Source: Megaustenia siamemsis (Eukaryota; Mollusca; Gastropoda; Stylommatophora; Ariophantidae). From it: a stretch of 64,000 bases of DNA. Positions within the stretch are counted from its first letter, which is position 1, and every line of letters begins with the position of its first letter. A model generated the notes under the pieces. It was not told where the DNA came from, searched no databases, and saw only the letters and a list, made by a program, of their open reading frames with translations. The stretch spans positions 62,824,199 to 62,888,198 of the forward strand of contig JAVIAB010000073.1 in assembly GCA_032433765.1 (NCBI GenBank), written 5' to 3'. The translations under genes were made by a program, and so were the position numbers. Below are positions 21,471 through 30,762 of the stretch, one piece after another.

Positions 21471-22510
21471 GACGTCGTTACTTTGACCCTAGTCGACCAG
21501 GGGCGTATAGTGGTGCAACGGCCCTGCAACGTAATACCAAACTGGGACTCGCAAAGATCAATCAATGGCTGAGTCATCAGGATACCTATACCCTTCATAA
21601 ACCAATTCGTCGCAGATTTGAAAGGCGTCCCATTATAACGAGTGGCCCCCAACAGCAATATCAGGCAGACCTAATCGATTTGAGACATTTGACAAAACAC
21701 AACGATGGATATTCCTATTTGGTTTCTTGCGTGGACGTTTTCAGTAAATTCGCGTGGTCTGTACCGATACGAACCAAAACGGGGAAATCCTTAGTGGAAG
21801 CCGTCGGTAAGATATTTCTCGATGGGAAACCCGCGAGTTTTCAAACCGATAAGGGGTCAGAGTTTCTGAACAGAACATTTCAGAAATTCCTCGCTGACAA
21901 CAACGTTCACTTTTTCACTACGCAGAACGAAGATATTAAGGCCGCCGTGGTGGAACGCTTTAATAGGACTCTGAAACAACGGATGTGGCGATATTTCACG
22001 AAATCCAATAAGTTGTCTTATGTCCGAGTCCTCCCCGCCCTACTTCGAAGTTATAACCATTCGTATCACAGAAGTATAAAAATGGCACCGGTCGACGTCA
22101 ACGCAGACAATCAAGAACAGGTATGGAACACGTTGTATAATAGCAAACGCAACTTTAAATTTGAAAGACCCCTGTACAAGCCCGGTGATCGAGTTAGACT
22201 GGTCCTGGGCAGAGCCAATTTTAAAAAGGGTTATGCCCCGGCTTGGACGGAGGAACTGTTTTCCATCAGTCGAGTAAATGAAACAAACCCCGTTACATAT
22301 GTGTTGAAAGACGATAAGGGCGATGAGAGGTCATTCTACACACCGGAAATTCAAAAAGTTGGAGACAAACACGAGTACAGAATCGAGAGTGTCATAACCG
22401 AGCGTCGCACATCCTTTGGGCGAAAGGAGTGTTTAGTCAAATGGTTTGGGTACGATTCCTCATTTAACACTTGGATACCGTCCAAGGACATTGTCAGATA
22501 CAAAAACTAG
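21446..22510 (+). CDS. Polinton retroviral-type integrase with C-terminal chromodomain
   Basis: 354 residues. The rve catalytic core carries Asp75 ('YQADLIDL'), Asp135 ('FQTDKGSEF') and Glu170 ('AAVVERFN'), a D,D34E triad. The C-terminus (about 308-350) reads 'YRIESVITERR' and then 'ECLVKWFGYDSSFNTWIPS', a chromodomain with the 'LVKWxGY..xTW' signature that can tether integration to modified histones. In Polintons this enzyme joins the element ends to target DNA and leaves the 6-bp duplication seen here. The frame is intact, with no stop in the core. The closest familiar proteins are worm transposon-derived integrases such as C. elegans F54H12.3 (recollection). Confidence 0.95.
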   Translation: MGTVEKILRRRYFDPSRPGAYSGATALQRNTKLGLAKINQWLSHQDTYTLHKPIRRRFERRPIITSGPQQQYQADLIDLRHLTKHNDGYSYLVSCVDVFSKFAWSVPIRTKTGKSLVEAVGKIFLDGKPASFQTDKGSEFLNRTFQKFLADNNVHFFTTQNEDIKAAVVERFNRTLKQRMWRYFTKSNKLSYVRVLPALLRSYNHSYHRSIKMAPVDVNADNQEQVWNTLYNSKRNFKFERPLYKPGDRVRLVLGRANFKKGYAPAWTEELFSISRVNETNPVTYVLKDDKGDERSFYTPEIQKVGDKHEYRIESVITERRTSFGRKECLVKWFGYDSSFNTWIPSKDIVRYKN

Positions 22511-22512
22511 AG

Positions 22513-22817
22513 ATGCGAGAAGAAGAAGAGGAAAAAGTGGTAACTTTTGGTGGAGAGCCCGATTTGCGAGCCGTAAACTCGGGAGTCAGGAGAGACGGCG
22601 AACCACGCTGGTGGGGGTCGATGTTTGGGAAACTATCCCCTACTTAGAACTTGTCTTTATTTGTCAAGTGGTAGTTATATATACAGTTGTAGCGGTCTCG
22701 CTGTTCAATCTGACCACCGAAAAGCCAGACGCGAAGGAGGGAAAACTGTGGATAGCCCTACTGAGCAGCTGTTTGGGTTACATGCTACCGAATCCAAACT
22801 TGGAGAGGCGACGGTGA
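22513..22817 (+). pseudogene. Small Polinton membrane protein, single-base frame break
   Basis: The ATG at 22,513 lies 2 bases after the integrase stop. The first frame is acidic then basic ('MREEEEEKVVTFGGEPDLRA') and reaches a stop at about 22,647. The adjoining frame continues from about 22,636 with a hydrophobic span 'VFICQVVVIYTVVAVSLF' and a second apolar stretch 'LWIALLSSCLGYMLP', ending 22,817. The two frames are offset by one base at a run of C. Homologous short membrane proteins occur between integrase and penton in related elements (recollection). The function is unknown. Confidence 0.65.
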
Positions 22818-22831
22818 AACGAGTAAAAAAA

Positions 22832-23628
22832 ATGAGTTTTATGTCACCCTGCCCAGCAATGCATCTATGGAACTTTTTAAGGATAATAACCCAGGTCACT
22901 TTTTCGTTAAACTTCCTCAGACCATTGACATTTCGACGCAGTATGAGATCGCACTGGTGGAGATACAGTTTCCGCTAAATTATTTCAATGTAATAGAGGG
23001 TGATGTCTGGATTCGCTACGAATCTCTCGATAACGACGATATTTGCGACGCCAGATTTTATTTCAACGTGACATTGGAACCTGGGTTATACACGAAACCC
23101 GATGCGTTCATCGGCGCGTTGAACGCGTCGATCGTAAAAGCGGAGGATGAGTCGTACAGGGGAGTGAAAGGCAAAAAAATGAGATTCATTTACGCAAAAG
23201 AGGTGAATAAAGCCATCTTGAAACTTTACGAGAAAGGAGTCAGTGTTACCATAAGCGACACTTTGAAAAACATGTTAGCCTTCCCCACGACCTCAATATC
23301 AGACACGGCTCCCGATATCTTCAGCGTGGGTGTAATGGACTTGTAAAGTGTTGCGAAGAATGTCTACGTCTACTGCGATCTCGTTTCCCCCAGACCGGTC
23401 GGGGATGTGATGGTGCCTCTCCTCAGGAGCGTGCCTGTTCTCAATAGAAATCACACCTCGGTGTTTCAGATCTACGATAAGCCTCACTACCTACCCCTGA
23501 GTCGATTTTCCTTCGATACCGTCGAGATCCTTTTAGCCAACGAACACGGAAAAACCATCCCATTCACCAGCGGGACGTCGGTGCTAACGGTACACTTTCG
23601 AGTCAAGAAGCATCTCGAGCTGGTATAA
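22832..23628 (+). pseudogene. Penton-like minor capsid protein, nonsense codon and start break
   Basis: The open frame from 22,867 to 23,346 reads 'MELFKDNNPGHFFVKLPQTI', then 'YEIALVEIQFPLNYFNV'. After a TAA at 23,344-23,346 the same frame continues 'SVAKNVYVYCDLVSPRPVG' through 'PVLNRNHTSVFQIYDKPHYL' to a stop at 23,626-23,628. Coding resemblance on both sides of the TAA indicates one gene with an in-frame nonsense codon. The likely ATG at 22,832 is one base out of frame with the body at a short T run. Position just before the pVI-like gene and major capsid, and the beta-rich look, fit the single jelly-roll penton protein of Polintons. The last stop overlaps the next ATG (TAATG). Confidence 0.8.
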
Positions 23629-24124
23629 TGGTGAAACACACTCCCCTTCATAGAGATGTTGAGTTATACGAAGACTTTTACTGTTGTCAGGCGGGCGATG
23701 GGATGCCCGTGTTTATAGGAGGTCGAAGTCAGAGGAGCGGTCGAGGAATCGGTAGTTTCTTTGATGGAATCGGGAGGGCTATTTTACCCTGGTTTAAAAC
23801 CGGCGGTAAGGCCTTGCTCAGAGAAGGCTTGGGGACCGGTCTGCAGGTCGCACAGGACGCATTGGCCGGGAAAAATGTCGGTGAAGCTTTCAAAGAACGA
23901 GCTAAGGAGGCCGGTCAGCGGTTGCTACACGGGGCCGTAGACCACCTGCGTGATAACAACCAATCAGGAAGTGGTTTACGTCAAAGCAGAAAGCGAGTTA
24001 TGAAGCTACCTCCACCAGGAGAACCCGTTACGAAGAGGATAAAACCGACAGCTGGACGGTTCCCCTTCATTCGGTGCACAACAGAGGGAAGAAGACGAGG
24101 GTGGCAAAGGATATTTTCGGCTAA
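23628..24124 (+). pseudogene. pVI-like virion core protein, frame break near C-terminus
   Basis: The N-terminal region 'YEDFYCCQAGDGMPVFIGGR' is followed by 'GRGIGSFFDGIGRAILPWFK', an amphipathic glycine-rich segment, and alanine-rich helices up to about residue 110. A basic tail follows. This matches the pVI-like/core protein placed next to the major capsid in adintoviruses and Polintons, which links capsid and DNA and may act on membranes. The frame from 23,628 stays open to 24,185. However, the expected basic ending 'KKTRVAKDIFG' and a stop at 24,122-24,124 lie in another frame, one base offset near a C run at about 24,062-24,065. The stop lies 2 bases before the capsid ATG. Confidence 0.8.
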
Positions 24125-24126
24125 TA

Positions 24127-25431
24127 ATGTCCCTCATTCACCCCAAATCGTGCGAATGTCTTCACTCTGGTTTGGATTTATTTAGCGTTCCACCCACACA
24201 GACATCTCTAGACTCTGGCCAGTTTATTGAAATTCGTCCGATCGCAGCTTTGTCGCATAGCGCACCGATAGAGTTTTTCATTTCTGGAAACAGCGAGGAG
24301 TATCTAGATCTTTTCAACACGTTTTTACATCTGCGGGTCAAGATCACCCTCCCGAATGGTGATAGTGTACCAGTCGATGCTGAGGTAGGACCGGTCAACA
24401 ATTATCTTCACAGTCTATTTTCACAAGTCGACGTATCGCTAAACGACACGTTGGTTACACCGTCGGAGAATACCTATCCTTTTAGAGCGGTGTTTGAGCC
24501 CACGCTAAATTACGGAGAGGATGCGAAAACGGGATACTTGACGGCCGCTCTGTTATACAAAGACACAGCTGGCCACCATGACGATTTGAAAGAAAATGAG
24601 GGTTTTAAAACACGGCGCGATTTGACTTCGGGTAGTAAAGAGGTTGAAATGATGGGTCGTTTGCACTCTGATGTCTTTGTGCAGGATCGTTACATGTTAA
24701 ACAGAGTCGATGTAAAGATAAAACTCACGTCCTCGAAGGATGTGTTCAGCCTCGCGGCTCACGATAGCTCTGTGGGTTATAAGAGTGTTATCACCTACGC
24801 CGCGCTCGTGGTCAGGAAAGCTAAGCTAAACCCCGCGATTTCTCTGGCCCACGAAAAGGCTCTCTTAAGCGGGAATGCGCGGTACCCGATCAAGAGGGTT
24901 ACCATCAAGACATTTTCCATCGCTATCGGGATGTTCTCCCACAGTCAAGACAATTTATTTTTGTCTCAAACACCGACCCGTATAGTGATAGGTCTGATTA
25001 CGGCCAGTGCTTTTAATGGTGTTTACACAGCTAACCCGTTCAATTTTCAACACTTTGGTCTGATTTATATGAACCTGACGGTCGACGGGAAATGTATCTC
25101 GGGAAAGCCTCTAACTATGGACTTTGAACGAAATCAATACGCGGGAGCTTTCTTCGGCACAAATCTGTCCATGGGTCTGATTGGTAAAGACGCTGGGAAT
25201 AACGTTGATTATAGAGAATTCAAGGACGGATACTGCCTATTTGGTTTTGACCTCTCGTCCAGCCTACTGGACGGCTACCATTTTGAGCTAGCCACAAGCG
25301 GACCATTGTCGATAGAACTCAAGTTTGCCGCTCCCACCACTACTGCCCTACAAGTTATCGTCTACGCCGAGTTGGACTCGGTGCTCGAGGTGTCCAAGAC
25401 AAGGCCGATTCTAACAGACTTCGCCGTTTGA
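24127..25431 (+). CDS. Polinton major capsid protein (double jelly-roll, hexon-like)
   Basis: 434 residues, uninterrupted. The start 'MSLIHPKSCECLHSGLDLFS', the 'PPTQTSLDSGQFIEIRP' segment and the long beta-rich body ('LFSQVDVSLNDTLVTPSENT', 'YRAVFEPTLNYG'-like stretch) match the invertebrate Polinton capsid family, annotated in worms as F54H12.2-like (recollection). The protein would form trimers of double jelly-rolls that tile an icosahedral capsid. It follows the pVI-like gene by 2 bases and precedes the protease by 20. It is the longest and best preserved gene of the element. Its intact state next to broken neighbours is worth checking against reads. Confidence 0.92.
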   Translation: MSLIHPKSCECLHSGLDLFSVPPTQTSLDSGQFIEIRPIAALSHSAPIEFFISGNSEEYLDLFNTFLHLRVKITLPNGDSVPVDAEVGPVNNYLHSLFSQVDVSLNDTLVTPSENTYPFRAVFEPTLNYGEDAKTGYLTAALLYKDTAGHHDDLKENEGFKTRRDLTSGSKEVEMMGRLHSDVFVQDRYMLNRVDVKIKLTSSKDVFSLAAHDSSVGYKSVITYAALVVRKAKLNPAISLAHEKALLSGNARYPIKRVTIKTFSIAIGMFSHSQDNLFLSQTPTRIVIGLITASAFNGVYTANPFNFQHFGLIYMNLTVDGKCISGKPLTMDFERNQYAGAFFGTNLSMGLIGKDAGNNVDYREFKDGYCLFGFDLSSSLLDGYHFELATSGPLSIELKFAAPTTTALQVIVYAELDSVLEVSKTRPILTDFAV

Positions 25432-25451
25432 GAGAGAGAAAGAAGAAGAAT

Positions 25452-25939
25452 ATGAACACGAGGGAGATTTACAACCTTTTGATGTCGGATATTTTCGTTC
25501 GACGTTGTTCCCTTGTTAGTGTCATTCCACGAAACCACTTACCACGAGCATCGACCCAACGGCGACCGCGGCCTTTGTCATAAACACCGACCCTGCCCAC
25601 GAACCCGGAGAGCATTGGGTGGCCTTATTTTATAACGGACTCGGCGAATGTGAGTATTTCGATTCCTACGGTTTGCCTCCCAGACACGTGGATATTTTAA
25701 ACTTTATAGAGCAAAACTCACACGTTCCATTCGTCTACAACCCGCGGGTGTTGCAAGATTTGTTTAGCAACACGTGCGGTCTATATTGTGTTTATTATAT
25801 ACTTCTTAAGTATCGTGGCGCGAAACTTAACAGAATTCTCATGCCTTTTTCATCGAGACAGCACGTAAACGACCGTATCATTTATCGTTTGCTCGCCCCG
25901 TGGATACTTCGGCTTCGAGGGGCCCGTCCAGACGCTTAA
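25452..25939 (+). pseudogene. Adenain-like cysteine protease, single-base frame break
   Basis: The ATG at 25,452 starts 'MNTREIYNLLMSDIFVRRC'. The frame shifts by one base at a short C run (about 25,541-25,543), then runs open to 25,939. The active-site blocks are present: His in 'GEHWVALFYNG', Asp in 'ECEYFDSYG', and Cys in 'SNTCGLYCVYY'. This His-Asp-Cys order is that of the adenain/Ulp1-like (C5/C48) fold, which matures capsid and core proteins. It is the last rightward gene; its final codons lie within the right TIR, and an AATAAA follows at 26,020. Confidence 0.88.
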
Positions 25940-25959
25940 AATTATCAACAACCGGACAG

Positions 25960-25999
<40 letters not shown>

Positions 26000-26834
26000 T
26001 GTATATTTGTTGTAATAATAATAAAGCTGTGAGAAATATAGAACGAATTTTGTTTTGCTTTACCATGAATGTGTGAGAGAGAGAGAGAGAGAGAGAGATG
26101 GTTGATACTTTGTGTGGCTTGATGATAGAACATTAAGGGATGATGATGAGGCATATGATGATGATATGAAGGTTGATGTTGAGGGTGGCACATGATGATG
26201 ATGATAGTGTTGAGGGTGGCACAAGATGATGATAGGATATGAAGGTTGATGTTGAGGCACATGCTAATAGTGTTGAGGCACATGCTGATGATTTTTATTT
26301 GACTTGAGTTAGCTTGGATATGCAATAGAGAAAAAAAATCGCTATAATCTGGTACATGACGCTAACGATACTAATAATTGCTTGTCAGCGTTTTTTACAT
26401 GTCGCCTCCTGTTGCCTAATACCCACACATGATGATAACCAATAAAGGCACCTTTCCCCACCCGCACGCCACGCGACGACCCGCCATCCGACCCGCCAGA
26501 TACCGCCATCCCCCTTTTAGAACCGCTGTCGCCGACCCCTTTTAGAACGCTGACCCTTTTAGAACCGCTGTCCGATAACCGGCGAGCTAGCGACGCACCA
26601 CGAGATAAGCCGCCACGCACCAACGCACACCACGACGCGCCGATCACCGTCACGCACCAACGCACACCACCGAGATAAGCCGATTACCGATCACGACCAC
26701 CGAGAAAATAAGCCGATTATCGGACTTTGGCACGGGTTTTGGTGCATGTTTCGTGCAAAGTCGGTGCCAAATCTATTGTCTTTCGGTGCATGTGCGTGCA
26801 CTTTTAGCATGAGTTCACAGCCACAGCTACTACT
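25928..26834 (-). repeat. Polinton right terminal inverted repeat
   Basis: Mirror of 18,056-18,993. The main difference is an expanded (AT)n tract (about 25,965-25,996) where the left copy has only a few repeats, and one 'ggttctaaaagggg' motif is shortened. The outer end reads CCACAGCTACTACT before the target duplication. Confidence 0.95.
26020..26025 (+). promoter_or_regulatory. Polyadenylation signal AATAAA after the protease gene
   Basis: AATAAA about 80 bases after the protease stop, in the right TIR. It is the counterpart of the signal at 18,927-18,932. Confidence 0.6.
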
Positions 26835-27138
26835 CACCTTCTCCTATATGAATTTTTGTTCTAGCAGTTTTCTTTTAAAGATATTTTATCAAATCTCGCC
26901 ATCTGTCTCTATTCTGTGCAAGCAGTTCTATCTCATTGAGGGAGCCGACTCCTGCTGCTCTTGCCTCTCTCATCAATGTTCTTCTCAGTGTCTCCCTGGG
27001 TCTTCCTCTTTTTCTTTTACCTGTTGTTTCCCATATGAGGGCTTGCTTTGCTATTCGATTATTATCTCTTCTCATCACATGTCCAACGTATGACCATCGT
27101 CTTTTCTTTATTACTGAAGATATTAGTGGTTGATTGGC
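26835..27138 (-). pseudogene. LINE family B C-terminal fragment, right of the Polinton
   Basis: The minus strand reads 'NQPLISSVIKKRRWSYVGHV', 'RRDNNRIAKQALIWETTGKR' and 'AAGVGSLNEIELLAQNRDRW', the same protein end as 54,060-54,323 with very few differences. The first six bases are the right copy of the Polinton duplication. The LINE is 5'-truncated at 27,138, where the SINE duplication GAATATGGTGTT begins. Confidence 0.92.
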
Positions 27139-27345
27139 GAATATGGTGTTAGTGACCATAAATTTTACAGACCTTCGGCACATGATTTTTGGGGTAATGT
27201 GGTCGGTATTAGGCTCGTGCAGCTTACTTTCCTAGAAAAAAATCCGGTACCCATTAAAGGCTGGGTGAACCGGAGCTGTCGGTTGAGATCGAACCCTACC
27301 TCTTGTCCTTTGTAGTCCAGTTCATTGAGCTATCGCGGCTCCGCG
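27139..27345 (-). mobile_element. tRNA-derived SINE (family SA), 5' part
   Basis: Continues the fragment at 17,944-17,996 and ends with the tRNA-like head. On the minus strand a box A-like 'TAGCTCAATG' precedes 'GGGTTCGATCTC', a near-consensus box B. Other copies: 37,829-38,048 and 59,395-60,256. Confidence 0.82.
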
Positions 27346-27596
27346 ATATGCCGGTGGTCTCCTCTATTTCTGTTGTCTGGGCTGCTCACTTTAGGGTAAG
27401 ACGTTAGCCTTTCCACCTACACTACACGGTTGTATTACCTTTTACATGTTCTTAATGAACCCCATTCTGAGACTTCTCACTCTTTCCTCTTTTCGGGCAC
27501 CTTTTATTCTTCTGGTCTAATCTTTCCCCTTTATGTATGCACACAAAGTGGACACTTCTGGGAATGTAGGCTGTATTTGCACATTTCACACGATTA

Positions 27597-30505
27597 TGTA
27601 CGCTGGAATGTTCGTACCCTTAACGAACAGGGAAAAGCGGCACAAGTGGCAGCAGAAATGAACAACTACAAGATAGATATTCTGGGAATGTGTGAAACAA
27701 GATGGCTGGGAGCGGAGAGAATAAAATTGAATACAGGGGAGATGATTTTATCATCAGGACACCAGGAACCAGGAGCACAACATAGCGAAGGGGTAGCTAT
27801 AATGCTATCAAAGAATGCACAGAAGACACTAATAGAATGGGAGGCAGTGGGACCAAGACTGGTGAGAGCAACATTTAGAACAACAAAAACAAAATAAAAT
27901 TACACATTATACAATGCTATGCACCAACCAACGATAAAGATGACTCAGTTAAAGATGATTTTTATAAACAGCTACAATGCCAGATGGATGCAAGACGAGC
28001 CAAGGATATTATAATCTTGATGGGAGACCTAAATGCTAAGGTAGGATCAGACAACAGAGGCTTTGAAGAGATTATGGGAAAACATGGACTTGGAGATATA
28101 AACGAGAATGGAGAGATATTTGTGAATTTCTGCGCCCTTAATCAAATGAGCCTAGGAGGAACAATATTCCAACATAAAAGAATACACAAAGCTACATGGG
28201 TGTCACCAGATCATAGAACGGAAAATCAAATTGATCACATATGTATTAATAATAAGTTTAAGTCATCCTTACAGGATGTAAAAGTATATAGAGGGGCAGA
28301 TATAGCTTCTGATCATCATCTTCTGTTAGCCAAACTTAAAATTAAATTAAAAAGGTATACTACAACGAATAAGGGCAGAACGTATTTCAATGTAGGGTTT
28401 CTTAAAGAACAAGGAATTAAAGATAAATTCGCAGTCACAATATCAAACAAATACCAAGTCCTCCAACAACTAGAAAATACAATAAATATAGAAGATCATT
28501 GGAAACAGGTAAAAAATATATGGAAAGAGACATGCGAAGAAACACTGGGGAAAAGAGAACGCCAGAATAAGGCATGGATGACAGCAGAGACCCTGGATAA
28601 AATTAAAGAAAGAAAGAACAAGAAAGCAGACATAAATAAAAGCAAAACAAGAAGTAATAAAGCCAAGACACAGGAAGCTTACACAGAGGTGAACAAAGAA
28701 GTAAGAAGATGCATTAAAAGGGATAAGAGGAAATATATAGATGAATTAGCTAAAGAGGCAGAAGAAGCAGCAAATAAAGGGAATATGAAAGAACTGTACA
28801 ACAGCACAAAGAAATTAGGTGGAAAATACAAACAGATCAACGCCTTTATCAAAGATAAGAAAGGAAATCTGCTTAGTAATATAAAGGAACAAATGGAGAG
28901 ATGGAAGGAGCACTTTGAAGAACTTTTGAACAGACCTGGCTCAAATAATCCTCCAGATATACTACCAGCAGAAGAAGAATTACACGTTAACTGCGGAAAA
29001 CCAAGCAAAGAAGAAATAATGAAAGCCATCAAACTGTTAAAAGATGGTAAAGCCACAGGACCAGATGAAATTCCTTCGGAAGCCATCAAAGCAGATATTA
29101 TCACCTCTACCAAGATGTTACATAATCTATTGGATAAAATTTGGGAGAGGGAAGAAATACCTAAAGACTGGAGAGAAGGTTATATGATCAAACTACCAAA
29201 GAAAGGAAGTTTACAGGAGTGCACAAATTATAGGGGAATTATGCTACTATCAGTGCCAGGAAAAATATTAGGCAGAATCATTCTGGAGAGACTAAAAGAG
29301 GCTATAGAGAAACACTTGAGAGATGAACAAGCAGGTTTTAGGAAGAACAGATCATGTGCTGATCAAATAACTACTCTACGTATAATAGTTGAACAAAGTT
29401 TAGAACTAAAATCCCCACTTTATATTGGATTCATAGATTACGAAAAGGCATTTGATAGTTTAGACAGAAGAATGCTTTGGAAGTTGCTGAGTCATTATGG
29501 AATCCCCATAAAGTTTATTAACCTGATAAAAACAATGTATGAAGGAACAAAATGTAGTGTGGTGCATGAAGGACAGCTTACAGAAGCATTTGAAATAAGA
29601 ACAGGAGTAAGGCAAGGATGCCTTCTGTCTCCATTTCTCTTTCTACTGGCCATAGATTGGATTATGAAAATAACTCAAAACAACAGAAATGGGATCCAGT
29701 GGTCACTGACCAAACAACTTGATGATTTAGACTTTGCTGATGACATAGCTCTCCTATCACACAGCCACCAACAGATGCAAGATAAAATGAGTATATTAGA
29801 TGAGAGATCACAACAGCTAGGACTAAAGATTAATAGAGATAAGACCAACATTATGAGAATTAATGCAGTTGGCAATAACCAAATAAAACTAGGAGAAATA
29901 CCTCTACTAGACGTACAATCTTATATATATCTGGGCAGTAATATAGATAAAGAGGGAGGAACAGAAAACGATACCAAAATAAGGATATCAAAAGCAAGAG
30001 GAGCTTTCATTGCACTGGGAAACATATGGAAATCCAAAGAAATTAGGCTAAATACAAAAATACAAATTTTCAACTCCAATGTTAAGTCGGTTCTATTATA
30101 TGGCTGTGAAACATGGAGAATAACAAAATTGACAATCACGAAGGTACAGACTTTCATTAATGGATGCTTGCGCAGAATAAAGGATGGAAATGGCAGGACA
30201 AAGTCACAAACGTGGAATTATGGAAATGTACCGGTCAAATACCAGTGGATAAAGAGATACAGCGAAGACGATGGCGATGGATAGGACACACACTACGGAA
30301 ACCAACTGAGAGTATTACACAACAGGCCCTTTTTTGGAATCCCCAGGGAAAAAGACAAAGAGGAAGACCAAGGAATTCTTGGAGAAGACAGATAGAAGCA
30401 GAGATGAAGATGATGGGGAAGACATGGAATGATCTTAAAAGAATTGCAAAAAACAGAACGACTTGGAAAGTGTTTGTTGAAGACCTATGCTCCACTGGGA
30501 GCTAA
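27597..30505 (+). pseudogene. Nearly complete LINE (EN-RT), two frameshifts
   Basis: Endonuclease N-terminus from 'RWNVRTLNEQGKAAQVAAEM' through 'MCETRWLGAERI' to 27,897. After a one-base break in an A-rich tract it continues as 'IIQCYAPTND', 'LMGDLNAKVGSDNRG' and 'NQIDHICINNKF..SDHHLL' in the frame covering 27,984-30,284. Reverse transcriptase blocks: 'GKATGPDEIPSEAIK', 'YIGFIDYEKAFDSLDRR', 'GVRQGCLLSPFLFLLAID', catalytic 'LDFADDIALL'. A second break near 30,178 leads into the C-terminus 'RRRWRWIGHTLRKPTE' and 'KRQRGRPRNSWRR' ending 30,505. It differs from families A and B. The clade is left open (RTE/CR1-like). Confidence 0.9.
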
Positions 30506-30567
30506 AAGGTAGAAGATGTACGCACACTTATGTAGCTGTATATATGGATATGTTCTGGTGTGTATGC

Positions 30568-30569
<2 letters not shown>

Positions 30570-30619
<50 letters not shown>

Positions 30620-30684
30620 AGATGTATTACATATATGTACATATATATACATATATATATACATATATATACATATATACATAT

Positions 30685-30762
<78 letters not shown>
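30570..30762 (+). repeat. (TA)n/(TATACA)n and (TG)n microsatellite
   Basis: Alternating TA-rich tracts followed by about 20 TG units, placed between the LINE ending near 30,505 and a LINE-A fragment. Open frames here are repeat artefacts. Confidence 0.95.

Larger units (their letters stand above)
18056..26834. mobile_element. Polinton/Maverick (adintovirus-like) element, 8.8 kb, without polymerase
   Basis: A virus-like DNA transposon with inverted repeats of 938 and 907 bp, termini AGTAGTAGCTGTGGCTG, and a 6-bp duplication. Rightward genes in order: packaging ATPase, small basic protein, proline-rich protein, integrase with chromodomain, small membrane protein, penton-like protein, pVI-like protein, major capsid protein, adenain-like protease. 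One leftward gene encodes a PC4-like protein. Genes abut or overlap by a few bases, as in a virus. Standard Polintons (15-20 kb) carry a protein-primed family B DNA polymerase; none is found here, and no coding gap is large enough. The element is therefore probably non-autonomous, or a deletion derivative that uses a relative's polymerase. It looks richer in G+C than its flanks. Confidence 0.95.

Noticed and set aside
18056..26834. A hidden family B DNA polymerase in the Polinton
   Set aside because: Every large open frame is assigned to another gene, and the non-coding remainder outside the TIRs is only a few hundred bases.
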